From: Owenweeksia sp964619125
GTDB lineage: Bacteria; Bacteroidota; Bacteroidia; Flavobacteriales; Schleiferiaceae
Assembly: GCA_964619125.1 (NCBI GenBank)
Contig: CAZUCA010000012.1
Coordinates: forward strand, 1 to 64,000
Reading direction: 5' to 3'
Length of the DNA: 64,000 nucleotides
Below the pieces are notes generated by a model, which did not search any database, was not told the DNA's origin, and worked only from the letters and a program-made list of their open reading frames with translations. This document shows positions 1 through 8,442 of the stretch, piece after piece (positions within the stretch are counted from its first letter, which is position 1; the number at the start of each line of letters is the position of its first letter). A program made the translations under genes and the position numbers.

Positions 1-159
1 AACAGCCTTGTGAATTACCAGAAAATGGGCAATAGAAGTGATAATAACATTACCCAGAGTACGATCTACAGTGAGATTGACGAACATCCACACTATATCA
101 CCTATACCGACGATAGTAATGGCCAAGGAGCAATTAAAGAGCTAATCTTATATTATTAA
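1..159 (+). CDS. C-terminal fragment of an unknown protein
   Basis: Reading frame 1 is open from the first base to a TAA stop and gives 52 residues ending in KELILYY. Only the tail of the gene lies in the window. It is polar (many Asn, Asp, Ser, Thr and Tyr), has no Cys and shows no motif I recognise. It points away from nothing obvious: the next gene (rlmD) converges on it, about 100 bp downstream. A surface or secreted protein would fit the composition, but that is only a guess. Confidence 0.5.
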   Translation, partial: NSLVNYQKMGNRSDNNITQSTIYSEIDEHPHYITYTDDSNGQGAIKELILYY

Positions 160-263
160 GACATCGGGTTTATACCAAATTTGCAGATAGTGCCTGAAAG
201 TTCCTGATAGCATGTCCAATATCTGGCGATGCCCAATTTCCGGTTCCTCCGTGTAGCACTTTT

Positions 264-1709
264 CTAATTATTCCTTTCAAACAAAGCCACACTTTCAATA
301 TGAGCGGTGTGGGGGAATTGATCTACCAAAGAGTATTTCTTAAGCTCATAGCCAGCCTCCCGCAGCGTTTCAATATCACGGGCCTGGGTGGCAGGGTTAC
401 AGGATACATACACCATTCTCTCGGCATTGAGTCGGATTACCTTGCGTAGGGTTTTAGGAGCAATACCAGCACGGGGAGGGTCCATTACGATGGTGTCGAT
501 GCGGTCAGTGTAGTTGGGGTGCTCCAGGAGGAACTTACCCACATCCGCTGCAAAGAACTTCATATTGTCCAGTCCGTTGAAGTGAGCGTTCTCCTTCGCA
601 TCTTCCACGGCTTGCGGTACCAGTTCCACACCGATAATTTCCTTGTTTTTGCTACGCTGGGCCAGCAGCTGGGTAATGGTGCCGGTTCCTGAAAAAAGGT
701 CCATCACCACCGGCTTGGAGCCCGGGGCAGATTCAAAAACATAATCCAGTGCTTTCTGGTAAAGCCGCTCGGCACTGGCAGGGTTGGTCTGAAAGAAGCT
801 ATCGATGCTGATGCGAAACTTCAGCCCGCAGATCTCTTCAATGATAGTGTCTTTGCCGTAAAGTACAGTGCGCTGGCTTTCGTCCATGGCGGGTCGGTCA
901 CCCACGTCGTCGGTTACGGTGTGTACCAGCCCCAGCAAGCGATCACCGAGGATGTTGTGCATAAACTGCTGAAAGGCATCCGCATCAAACCTCTCAATTT
1001 GTTGAGAGCTGCTGGTGAAGTTGATCAGCAGGCCGTCTTCGTAAAAGGAGCGCTTGGCCAGCAACTGGCGGCAAAAGCCCTGGTGGCTTTTTGGGTGCCA
1101 GGCTTTGAGGCCCCGGTCGGTAAACCACTGCGCGATTTGCGGTAAGGAATCTTCCAGTTGGGTATCAAATAGTCCGGAGTCACCTTGTAGCTGCTCGCCG
1201 ACCAACCACTGTCCGCGTTTCTTAAAGCCCAGGGCAAAGCCATCCTTTTCATCATTACTTCCAGGCTCGCTCACCACTGCCGAGAAGCTATACTCCATTT
1301 TATTGCGGTAGTGGAAGTCCTTGGGCGAGGCGATAAACTCGTCCAGTAATTCCTCGGACTTTTCCACCTTGCCGATGCGGCGGAAGAGCTCGATGCTGGT
1401 TTTTTGCTTGTAAAAGTGTTGTTTTTCTATGGGCAGGGTGATGTAGGGAGCCCCGGGTATAGGGTAGAAGGAGGTTTCCTGCTCCAGTTCGCTTTTCTCT
1501 ATCACCTTCAGTAACTTAGCTTCCGCAAAGCTGCCTTTTACCTTAATCATTTTAACCTTTACCAGCTGGCCGGGAATGGTGTTGGGTACAAATACCACGT
1601 ACTTGCCCTGCCCGGTTTCAACCCGGCTGATTCCCTTGCCTTCAAAAGCAAGGTCGTGTATGCGCAGTTCTACGCGCTGGTAGCGATGAAATGGTTTCGA
1701 ATTTGCCAT
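264..1709 (-). CDS. rlmD: 23S rRNA (uracil-5-)-methyltransferase, RumA/RlmD family, lacking Fe-S cysteines
   Basis: 481 aa. SAM-dependent enzyme that puts a methyl group on C5 of a uridine in 23S rRNA. An N-terminal TRAM (OB-fold RNA-binding) domain covers about residues 10-70, followed by the class I methyltransferase fold: DLFSGTGT is the SAM loop, MDPPRAG the catalytic motif IV, and the VSCNP motif carries the nucleophile Cys437. The usual four-Cys [4Fe-4S] segment after the TRAM domain (CxGC type) has no cysteines; the region reads PIPGAPYITL before the conserved KQ...YKQK helix. It is therefore a cluster-free member. Whether the target is U1939, U747 or both cannot be told. Translation starts at an ATG only 9 nt from a -7 promoter box. 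Divergent from rocD. Confidence 0.9.
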   Translation of the reverse strand: MANSKPFHRYQRVELRIHDLAFEGKGISRVETGQGKYVVFVPNTIPGQLVKVKMIKVKGSFAEAKLLKVIEKSELEQETSFYPIPGAPYITLPIEKQHFYKQKTSIELFRRIGKVEKSEELLDEFIASPKDFHYRNKMEYSFSAVVSEPGSNDEKDGFALGFKKRGQWLVGEQLQGDSGLFDTQLEDSLPQIAQWFTDRGLKAWHPKSHQGFCRQLLAKRSFYEDGLLINFTSSSQQIERFDADAFQQFMHNILGDRLLGLVHTVTDDVGDRPAMDESQRTVLYGKDTIIEEICGLKFRISIDSFFQTNPASAERLYQKALDYVFESAPGSKPVVMDLFSGTGTITQLLAQRSKNKEIIGVELVPQAVEDAKENAHFNGLDNMKFFAADVGKFLLEHPNYTDRIDTIVMDPPRAGIAPKTLRKVIRLNAERMVYVSCNPATQARDIETLREAGYELKKYSLVDQFPHTAHIESVALFERNN

Positions 1710-1717
1710 AGAGGCGG

Positions 1718-1747
1718 CAAAATTACTTTTATTTGCGGCCGAACAAA
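1718..1747 (-). promoter_or_regulatory. Promoter of rlmD (Bacteroidetes type)
   Basis: On the minus strand TTTG (1747-1744), an 18-nt spacer and TAATTTTG (1725-1718) match the Bacteroidetes sigma-A consensus TTTG-N18-20-TAnnTTTG. The predicted transcription start is about 5 nt before the ATG, so the leader would be nearly absent. Confidence 0.65.
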
Positions 1748-1786
1748 TCGCAAACGCTTTTTTTTAAACACTAAAAACAGATCAAC

Positions 1787-3031
1787 ATGAGTGTAACTCA
1801 GCAATCTATAAGCTCCGAGGAGGCCATCAAGCTTGAAGACCAATACGGTGCCCACAATTACCATCCACTGCCCGTGGTGCTCGACCGCGGTGAAGGCGTT
1901 TACGTTTGGGATTGTGAAGGAAAGAAATACTACGATTTTCTGTCAGCTTATTCGGCCGTAAACCAGGGCCATTGCCACCCTCGTATTATTGGTGCCCTTA
2001 AGGAGCAGGCTGAAAGGATCACCCTTACCAGCCGCGCCTTTTACAACTCACGCCTGGGCGAATTTGAAAAGTACATCAGCAACTATTTCGGCTATGACAA
2101 AATGCTGCCCATGAACACCGGTGCCGAAGCGGTGGAAACAGCTATTAAGATTTGCCGTAAGTGGGCTTATGAAAAACGCGGTATTGAGGAGAATGAAGCG
2201 AAGATTATTGTGGCCGAAAACAATTTCCACGGCCGTACCACCACCGTTATTTCATTTAGCAATGACGAGGATGCCCGCAAGCACTTTGGTCCTTACACAC
2301 CTGGCTTTCTGAAAATTGCCTACAACGATATTGATGCCTTGAAAGCGCATCTTGAAAATGATGATAAAATTGCTGCCTTCCTGGTGGAGCCCATCCAGGG
2401 TGAAGCCGGCGTGATGGTTCCTGATGAAGGTTACCTGAAGCAGGCCTTTGAATTGTGTGAAAAGCACAATGTATTACTGATCGCAGATGAGATTCAGACC
2501 GGTATTGGCCGTACCGGCAAGTTGCTCGCTTCTGATTATGACGGTATCAAGCCACACATGGTTACCTTGGGTAAGGCTATCAGTGGCGGGGTTTATCCGG
2601 TATCGGCGGTGCTTGCCAATGATGAAATAATGGAAGTGATCAAACCCGGTCAGCACGGTTCTACCTTTGGTGGTAATCCGCTGGCAGCGGCAGTGGCTAC
2701 CGAAGCCCTGGAAGTGATTCGCGATGAAAAACTCACCGAAAACGCCGGCAGAATGGGAGAGCTCTTCCGTGCCGAAATGAACAAGTACATTGAGCAGAGC
2801 AATATTGTGAAGCTGGTGCGTGGTAAAGGGTTGCTCAATGCCATTGTTATAAATGATTCGCCCGACAGCAAGACTGCCTGGAATATATGCGTGAAGCTGA
2901 AGGATAATGGCCTGTTGGCCAAGCCTACGCACGGCAATATTATCCGTTTTGCACCGCCGCTGGTAATTACTGAAGAGCAATTGATGGATTGCATAGGCAT
3001 TATTAGCAGTACCCTCAAGGAATTCGAATAA
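1787..3031 (+). CDS. rocD: Ornithine--oxo-acid transaminase
   Basis: 414 aa, full length for ornithine aminotransferase. A PLP enzyme that transfers the delta-amino group of ornithine to 2-oxoglutarate, giving glutamate-5-semialdehyde, in arginine/ornithine catabolism and proline interconversion. The N-terminus (YGAHNYHPLPVVLDRGEG) and LSAYSAVNQGHCHP are strongly OAT-like. The PLP lysine is K263 in LGKAISGG, and the class III pattern IADEIQTGIGRTG precedes it. STFGGNPLAAAVA is the substrate/phosphate segment. Cytosolic. It is transcribed alone: divergent from rlmD and closed by its own terminator at 3043-3099. Confidence 0.95.
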   Translation: MSVTQQSISSEEAIKLEDQYGAHNYHPLPVVLDRGEGVYVWDCEGKKYYDFLSAYSAVNQGHCHPRIIGALKEQAERITLTSRAFYNSRLGEFEKYISNYFGYDKMLPMNTGAEAVETAIKICRKWAYEKRGIEENEAKIIVAENNFHGRTTTVISFSNDEDARKHFGPYTPGFLKIAYNDIDALKAHLENDDKIAAFLVEPIQGEAGVMVPDEGYLKQAFELCEKHNVLLIADEIQTGIGRTGKLLASDYDGIKPHMVTLGKAISGGVYPVSAVLANDEIMEVIKPGQHGSTFGGNPLAAAVATEALEVIRDEKLTENAGRMGELFRAEMNKYIEQSNIVKLVRGKGLLNAIVINDSPDSKTAWNICVKLKDNGLLAKPTHGNIIRFAPPLVITEEQLMDCIGIISSTLKEFE

Positions 3032-3042
3032 GCATATTTAAG

Positions 3043-3099
3043 TCCTGTCATTTGTACCAGCGCCTTTGGCCCTGGAAGCGATGACAGGATTGTTTTTTT
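3043..3099 (+). terminator. Branched rho-independent terminator of rocD
   Basis: TCCTGTCAT (3043-3051) pairs perfectly with ATGACAGGA (3081-3089) and is followed by TTGTTTTTTT. The 29-nt loop contains a second small hairpin (CCAG...CTGG), so the terminator is a stem carrying a second stem. Confidence 0.75.
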
Positions 3100-3141
3100 A
3101 GCGTATTTTACCGCTCATTACCCGGTTTCAATCCTCGCAAG

Positions 3142-3156
3142 GGTAATGGCATTACC
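3142..3156. repeat. Perfect short palindrome between rocD and prmC
   Basis: GGTAATG-G-CATTACC is a 7+7 bp inverted repeat with a 1-nt centre, followed by a second imperfect repeat (CCGGC ... GCCGG, about 3154-3175). It lies about 70 bp upstream of the prmC start. It could be an operator or just a stem in the leader. Nothing else is recognisable in the 194-bp gap apart from the rocD terminator. Confidence 0.35.
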
Positions 3157-3225
3157 GGCCCGGGCTGAATGCCGGCAGCTTTAACCTAATACCTGTCTTC
3201 TGTCTAATGGCAAAAGAAAATATCT

Positions 3226-4071
3226 ATGAAACTCAGAGAACTCAAGGATAGCTTCATAAGTGAAGTATCGGATAATTACAGCCCCCAGGAGGCTGAAAGT
3301 CTCTTTTTTATCTTTTTAGAGGAGCGCGCCGGATTCAGGAAGCTCAAATACCTGAGCAATTCCGACTTTTTGTTCAATGAGGCGGCCTGGCCCGAACTGA
3401 ACACCGATTTGCTGAAACTACGCAAAGGGGTGCCTTACCAGCATGTGCTGGAAAGTGTGCCTTTTGCCGGCATGCGTCTTAAGGTGTCTCCGGCGGCATT
3501 AATTCCCCGCCCAGAAACTGAGGAACTGGCCATACGTCTCAAACAAGATTATCTGAGTGAACAGCCGCGGCGGGTGCTTGACATCGGCACCGGTACTGGC
3601 TGTCTGGCCCTGGCTTGTAAGAGTTTCTTTAAGGATGCCGAAGTGTCGGCCATCGAGATTTCGGAAGAAGCGCTTGACCTGGCAAGGATCAATGCCCAGC
3701 GCAATGGCCTGAGGGTGCGCTTTATCACTTCCAACTTTCTCTTTCCCGAGGAATGGCCGGATGAAGATTTTGACCTTATCGTGAGCAATCCCCCCTATAT
3801 AGCAAAGGATGAGGCCAAGACCATGGATGCGGTGGTACTTGAAAATGAACCCCACCTGGCCCTATTTGTGGAAGATGAAGATCCTCTGATATTTTACCGC
3901 ATGATGGCTCGTTTTGCTGCTTCGCATCTCAGTGAAGGCGGCAGGGCTTATGTAGAGGTTAATGAGCGCCTGGGCGAAGAAGTAAAGGAAATCTTCACTG
4001 CCAAAGGCATGAAGGCAGAGCTTCATACTGATGCTTATGATAAGCCCCGTTTTGTGAAAGCACTTAAATAA
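3226..4071 (+). CDS. prmC: Peptide chain release factor N5-glutamine methyltransferase
   Basis: 281 aa. Methylates the Gln of the GGQ motif in release factors RF1 and RF2, which is needed for efficient termination. The N-terminal helical domain (about 1-90) is followed by a Rossmann methyltransferase domain. VLDIGTGTGCLAL is the SAM-binding motif I and N188-PPY is the NPPY motif that holds the substrate glutamine amide. IPRPETEEL is the typical PrmC linker. The length is normal. The ATG at 3226 gives the family N-terminus without extension. It ends against HU, with a shared bidirectional terminator. Confidence 0.93.
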   Translation: MKLRELKDSFISEVSDNYSPQEAESLFFIFLEERAGFRKLKYLSNSDFLFNEAAWPELNTDLLKLRKGVPYQHVLESVPFAGMRLKVSPAALIPRPETEELAIRLKQDYLSEQPRRVLDIGTGTGCLALACKSFFKDAEVSAIEISEEALDLARINAQRNGLRVRFITSNFLFPEEWPDEDFDLIVSNPPYIAKDEAKTMDAVVLENEPHLALFVEDEDPLIFYRMMARFAASHLSEGGRAYVEVNERLGEEVKEIFTAKGMKAELHTDAYDKPRFVKALK

Positions 4072-4099
4072 AAAAACCCCGATTTGTCATCGGGGTTTC
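4071..4099. terminator. Bidirectional terminator between prmC and HU
   Basis: AACCCCGAT (4075-4083), loop TTGTC, ATCGGGGTT (4089-4097), flanked by A6 on the left and TTTs on the right. The stem works for transcripts from both sides of these two convergent genes. Confidence 0.85.
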
Positions 4100-4121
4100 A
4101 TTCCAAATATGTCTTTAGCTA

Positions 4122-4391
4122 TTAAAGCTTGCCGTTCAATTCTGAACCTGCTTTGAATTTGGCTACAGTTTTTGCAGGAATTTGGATGGTTTTTCCGGTT
4201 TGGGGGTTTCTGCCTTCACGAGCCGAACGCTCAGAGGTTGAGAAAGTTCCAAATCCTACCAAAGATACACGACCACCTTTTGCAAGAGTACCAGTTACGT
4301 TGTCAGTAAAAGAGTCAAGCGCCTTTTTAGCAGCGGCCTTAGAAATACCGGCGTCAGCGGCCATGGCATCGATAAGATCTGATTTGTTCAT
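4122..4391 (-). CDS. HU-type DNA-binding protein
   Basis: 89 aa from the ATG at 4391. The frame also extends three codons further to a TTG, which I reject because MNKSDLID is the standard HU N-terminus. Histone-like protein that bends and compacts DNA as a dimer in the nucleoid. GFGTFSTSERSAREGRNP followed by TGKTIQIPA is the beta-arm with the diagnostic RNPxTG; the Pro in IPA is the intercalating tip. It has its own strong promoter and a roughly 37-nt leader, which fits a highly expressed gene. It could equally be called HupB or IHF-like; HU is the safe name. Confidence 0.93.
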   Translation of the reverse strand: MNKSDLIDAMAADAGISKAAAKKALDSFTDNVTGTLAKGGRVSLVGFGTFSTSERSAREGRNPQTGKTIQIPAKTVAKFKAGSELNGKL

Positions 4392-4431
4392 GATGTTCAA
4401 TATTTTAAGTTTAACAATTAACGAACTCTCA

Positions 4432-4461
4432 CAAAGGTAGATGAATAGCGGGATTGCGCAA
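4432..4461 (-). promoter_or_regulatory. Promoter of the HU gene
   Basis: TTG (4461-4459), exactly 19 nt, then TACCTTTG (4439-4432) on the minus strand. This is a full match to the Bacteroidetes -33/-7 consensus TTG-N19-TAnnTTTG. Confidence 0.75.
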
Positions 4462-4548
4462 GTTTAGACCCTAAAAATGCGGAAAAATGTTAAAAAAAAC
4501 GGGAATTTGTTAATAACGACGCCCGCAAACGCCCTGCTGTAGCGGGTT

Positions 4549-5490
4549 TCAGGCGAATCGGGCCTCCGGCAGTACGGTAAAACCGTTGAGTAAATCCGCT
4601 ACTTTCATAGCTTTCTTACCCTGAATTTGAAGCTTTTCTACTACGATAAATCCGTCATTCGTGGCAATTTTCAAGGCCTTTTTACCCTCTGATAATGCCT
4701 TTCCGGGCTCATAATCATGGCTCTTTTGCTGCCAGCTTACTTCATAAAATTTCACATTATACTTTTTACCATCCTGAATTAAGCTTGCTGTAGCGGCAGG
4801 GTAGGGCGATAGTCCCCGGATAAAATCATATACCTTTTTTACCGGCCGGGCAAAGTCGATGTGGGTATGCTCTTTAAAGATTTTAGGAGCTTCCTTGATG
4901 GGCTCCTCAGTTTGTTGGCTTTGACGGGGAGCCCGGCCCTGGTCAATGGCATCCACCGTTTCACGAAGCAGCTTGGCACCTACCTGCATGAGTTTATCGT
5001 GATAGCTGCCAGCGGTGTCTTTTTCGTCAATTGTCACTTCGCGGCGCATTATCAGGTCGCCGGTATCAATATTCTCGTTTATAAAAAAGGTGGTGACCCC
5101 ACTTTTAATTTCCCCGTTGATGATAGCCCAGTTGATAGGTGCAGCACCGCGGTACTGGGGTAAGAGCGAGGCATGCAGGTTGATGGTTCCCTGCGGCGGA
5201 AGCTGCCATACCTGTGCCGGCAACATCCGAAAAGCTACTACCACTAGCAAGTCGGGCTGATAATTTTTAAGCTCAGTTAAAAATTCCTCGCTCCTGAGCT
5301 TTAAGGGTTGCAGCACGGGAAGCTTATGGGCGAGGGCATATTGTTTTACGGCACTGCTGCGCAGCTTCTGACCACGACCGGCCGGTTTGTCGGGGGCAGT
5401 AACTACCGCTACCACTTCATGAGGTGACTGGTGGAGCGCCTCCAGGGAAGCCACCGCAAAATCTGGCGTTCCCATAAATACTATACGCAT
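4549..5490 (-). CDS. fmt: Methionyl-tRNA formyltransferase
   Basis: 313 aa, the usual Fmt length. It formylates initiator Met-tRNA with 10-formyl-THF. The N-terminal formyltransferase domain (1-205) starts MRIVFMGTPDFAV. The catalytic set is N104 and H106 in NLHASLLPQYRG and the Asp of NIDTGD; GAAPINWAI follows. The C-terminal OB-like tRNA-binding domain starts near 210. It is the last gene of a minus-strand run below recQ, but has its own -7 box 20 nt upstream. Confidence 0.95.
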   Translation of the reverse strand: MRIVFMGTPDFAVASLEALHQSPHEVVAVVTAPDKPAGRGQKLRSSAVKQYALAHKLPVLQPLKLRSEEFLTELKNYQPDLLVVVAFRMLPAQVWQLPPQGTINLHASLLPQYRGAAPINWAIINGEIKSGVTTFFINENIDTGDLIMRREVTIDEKDTAGSYHDKLMQVGAKLLRETVDAIDQGRAPRQSQQTEEPIKEAPKIFKEHTHIDFARPVKKVYDFIRGLSPYPAATASLIQDGKKYNVKFYEVSWQQKSHDYEPGKALSEGKKALKIATNDGFIVVEKLQIQGKKAMKVADLLNGFTVLPEARFA

Positions 5491-5509
5491 AGGAAATAAT
5501 TTAGGCCCA

Positions 5510-5517
5510 CAAAGGTA
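5510..5517 (-). promoter_or_regulatory. -7 box upstream of fmt
   Basis: TACCTTTG on the minus strand, a perfect TAnnTTTG, about 16 nt before the fmt ATG by predicted start site. No TTG is seen at the right distance, so only the -7 element supports it. Confidence 0.5.
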
Positions 5518-5532
5518 AGGGCCCGCTGGCGG

Positions 5533-6531
5533 TTAGAGCTTAATTTGAGCTCCAATTCCGGCCGTCAGGGCATTGTAATCACTAAAGGTATAGTTGATGT
5601 CAAAACTGATAACCTTAAAAATCAAAGTATGAATACCCAGGTTGGCGGTAAACTGACCCGAGGTTTCAGTGGATACACTTACCGGATCCGTCACTGACTC
5701 TGAGCCCAGTAAGGTGTTATACTCAAAGGTGCCTTTAACATCTATCTGGCTTGTTCCTGAATTAATGCCAACTCCAACATAGGGTGTTAACCAGCCGAAG
5801 TAGGTATTGGAAACAATGCCGCGGGCATTAAAGCCATTTGTATTGAGCTCCACCTGGTGGTCATCGCCTGAATTAAGGGGAAGGAAAACATTGAAGTGAC
5901 TGTAAGCGGCAAAAACTGACAGGTCAAAAGTGCTTTCTTCACCCACAAAGTACTGAGAGAGGCTATGCATGCCGCCAAAACCCCAGCTGGCCAGTTCCAT
6001 TTCCTGCTCGTCACCGATGGAGAATTTGATTCTGGGCAGAACACGGGCATGAATAGCTGAGCCCAGGGGCAGACCCACCGCCAGGTTGACCCCGGCACCA
6101 GGCAGATAATCACTTTCCAGTCCACCGGGAGCCTGGAAGGTATAACCTGAATTTTTTGAGCGCAGTTCAGGGCCCCCGTCGCTAGCGCCAAAAGCTGTGG
6201 GCGAAAGGGCAGTTTCAAAGCCGTTAGCCAGCTCCAACTCCTGCAATTTTGAGTTTTCGATGAGAAACTGATCCTGCTCATCCGGAATACGGATAAGGGT
6301 AGGGGTGATACTAATATAAAAGCTGCCCGGTGTCATTGGGTCAGCACTGTGATACCAGCCGTTATTCATAAAGGATATCAGCGCCTTACCCAGGGGGCTG
6401 AGGTAGCCGCCCGCCAGGTAATTCATATCCTCAGTGGCGTCGACAATATAAGGCTCAGGATCAAGGAACTGGGCCCGGGTAGTGTGAAAGCTCAGAAACA
6501 AAGTGGCAATGATTAGGAGAGTTTTTTTCAT
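5533..6531 (-). CDS. Secreted, probable outer-membrane beta-barrel protein (DUF6588-like)
   Basis: 332 aa with a signal peptide (MKKTLLIIATLFLSFHTTRAQ, cleaved near residue 20). The early stretch MNYLAGGYLSPLGKALISF and the following GWYHSA resemble the DUF6588 family found across Bacteroidetes. The C-terminal half alternates polar and aromatic residues with many glycines (GVGINSG, FTANLGIH, INYTFSDYN), as expected for amphipathic strands of an outer-membrane barrel. No enzymatic motif is seen. It lies 10 bp after recQ and 42 bp before fmt on the same strand. Function unknown; the family assignment is from memory of its N-terminal signature. Confidence 0.65.
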   Translation of the reverse strand: MKKTLLIIATLFLSFHTTRAQFLDPEPYIVDATEDMNYLAGGYLSPLGKALISFMNNGWYHSADPMTPGSFYISITPTLIRIPDEQDQFLIENSKLQELELANGFETALSPTAFGASDGGPELRSKNSGYTFQAPGGLESDYLPGAGVNLAVGLPLGSAIHARVLPRIKFSIGDEQEMELASWGFGGMHSLSQYFVGEESTFDLSVFAAYSHFNVFLPLNSGDDHQVELNTNGFNARGIVSNTYFGWLTPYVGVGINSGTSQIDVKGTFEYNTLLGSESVTDPVSVSTETSGQFTANLGIHTLIFKVISFDINYTFSDYNALTAGIGAQIKL

Positions 6532-6540
6532 GATACTTGC

Positions 6541-8442
6541 TTATTTAGGCTTACTGTATAAGCCATTGTTTTCGGTAATGTTTCCTTCATCTATTAACCA
6601 GCGCAAAACCGACTGCAGATGCCGGTGAGCAAACTGATCCTTTATCGCTAAGATAGTTTGTGCGTCATTTTCTGCAAGGAATTGCTGGATATTTTCTGAC
6701 AGGCGCTGCCACTCCTCGTCGCTCAGGTCACTTCCTTTTTGAGCCCGGCAAACATCACAATAGCCGCAGCGGTGCTTAGATTTTTCCCCAAAATAGCGCA
6801 GTAGTGCTATGCTCCGGCATTCTTTATTGTTTTCAAGGAAATCAATTACAGCCTGCACCCGCCGGCGGCGGTCTTCATAGCGCTCTTTGAGGTGCAGAGC
6901 CGAGATATTGAGAAATTCAGCCTTAAGCCGTGGTTGGCTAAAGCTGATTTGAGAATCACCATGGCTGGGGATGTAATCAACCACTCCCTGTTTGTGAAGG
7001 TGGAGCAGAACTTTTTTAATAGTGTCAGCACTTGACTTCAGCCGCTTGGCCAGCAGGCCTTCACTGATGCGGGTGTATTCTATCTCCAGTCCTCCGTATG
7101 AGCGTACCAGCACCTTGATCAGCGGGTCGATTTTGGGATTGCGCAGTTGAAAATCATAAAGGGTGGTGCGATCCATTTTTATCAAGAGGCGGGAAGATTG
7201 ATGATAACCTTCACTAAAGCTCAGCAAGCCTTCTTTTTCAAGAATGCTCAGGGCCTGGAAGCTGGTCATTAAAGGAAGATCATACTTACTGCAGAATTCT
7301 TTCAGGTCGAAATCAAAACTCTGACCCTCACCCATGCCCACCGCCAGTTGCAAGTGGTTGCCCAGGGCCTGGTAAAGCCGGCGCACAAAAGCCAGATCCG
7401 GGAAAGAATCGAGGTAGCGGGCTTTTAACTCCTTGGTATCGGAGGGGCCAGCCAGAATTACCGAGTAGGATTTTTGTCCCTGGCGCCCGGCCCGGCCGGC
7501 TTCCTGAAAATAGGCCTCCAGTGAGTCGGGTAGATCCAGGTGCAGCACGATCTTAACATCGGGCTTGTCGATACCCATCCCGAAAGCATTGGTACAAACC
7601 ATAATACGACTGCGGTTTTGCAGCCAGTCGTCCTGCTTTTGCTCGCGTTCACCGCTTGACAGCCCGGCATGGTAAAAGTCTGCCGAAAAGCGATTCTGGC
7701 GCAGCCAATTGGCAATTTCCACCGTGTGCTTGCGGTTGCGCACATATACAATGCCGCTGCCATTTATTTTCTTCAGAATTTCCAGTGTTTTACTCCATTT
7801 GGCTTCGGTATGGGTGACATTGTAAAAGAGGTTGGGCCGGTAAAAGCTTTGTTTTAACAGATTGGTTTCCCTGAAATGCAGTTTCTCGCAGATGTCATCC
7901 ACCACCCGGGGGGTAGCGGTGGCAGTGAGAGCCAAAAGGCTCACTTCAGGCATTATTTCCCGCACCTCTGCAATTTGGGTATAGGGCGGCCTGAAATCAT
8001 ATCCCCACTGCGAAATGCAATGCGCCTCGTCTACTGCCAGTAAATTTACCTTCATGCGCTTTATGCGCTCGCGTACCAGCTCTGACTGCAGGCGCTCGGG
8101 TGAGAGATAGAGAAATTTATAATGGCCATTCACACAATTTTCCAGCGCCAGGTCCACCTCACGATGCGAAAGGGCGGAGGTAAGGGCCACTGCTTTAATC
8201 CCTAGTTTCTGGAGGTTCGCTACCTGGTCGTTCATCAGGGCGATAAGGGGCGATACTACAATGCCAATGCCGGGGCGGGCCATAACCGGCAGCTGAAAGC
8301 ATATACTCTTGCCACCACCAGTAGGCATCAGTGCCAAAGTATCTCTTTTGGCCAGTACGCTTAAAATAATTTCCTCCTGGAGGGGTCGGAAAGAGGTGTA
8401 TCCCCAGTACTCCTTAAGAACCTGGTGGATATCATTTTTCAT
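6541..8442 (-). CDS. recQ: ATP-dependent DNA helicase RecQ
   Basis: 633 aa. 3'-5' superfamily 2 DNA helicase of recombinational repair. Motif I is MPTGGGKS (K45), motif II is D138-EAH in VDEAHCISQWG, the aromatic loop follows (DFRPPY), and motif VI is QEAGRAGRQG. The zinc-binding domain is visible as CRSIALLRYFGE...CGYCDVC near residues 540-565. A winged helix precedes it. The C-terminus beyond the zinc domain is short and I cannot see a clear HRDC domain, so this is the compact RecQ form. Its ATG overlaps the stop of the upstream P-loop gene by 4 bp (ATGA), so the two are translationally coupled. Confidence 0.95.
   Translation of the reverse strand: MKNDIHQVLKEYWGYTSFRPLQEEIILSVLAKRDTLALMPTGGGKSICFQLPVMARPGIGIVVSPLIALMNDQVANLQKLGIKAVALTSALSHREVDLALENCVNGHYKFLYLSPERLQSELVRERIKRMKVNLLAVDEAHCISQWGYDFRPPYTQIAEVREIMPEVSLLALTATATPRVVDDICEKLHFRETNLLKQSFYRPNLFYNVTHTEAKWSKTLEILKKINGSGIVYVRNRKHTVEIANWLRQNRFSADFYHAGLSSGEREQKQDDWLQNRSRIMVCTNAFGMGIDKPDVKIVLHLDLPDSLEAYFQEAGRAGRQGQKSYSVILAGPSDTKELKARYLDSFPDLAFVRRLYQALGNHLQLAVGMGEGQSFDFDLKEFCSKYDLPLMTSFQALSILEKEGLLSFSEGYHQSSRLLIKMDRTTLYDFQLRNPKIDPLIKVLVRSYGGLEIEYTRISEGLLAKRLKSSADTIKKVLLHLHKQGVVDYIPSHGDSQISFSQPRLKAEFLNISALHLKERYEDRRRRVQAVIDFLENNKECRSIALLRYFGEKSKHRCGYCDVCRAQKGSDLSDEEWQRLSENIQQFLAENDAQTILAIKDQFAHRHLQSVLRWLIDEGNITENNGLYSKPK

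Noticed and set aside
2474..2980. 168-codon minus-strand ORF opposite rocD
   Set aside because: Antisense shadow of a complete ornithine aminotransferase.
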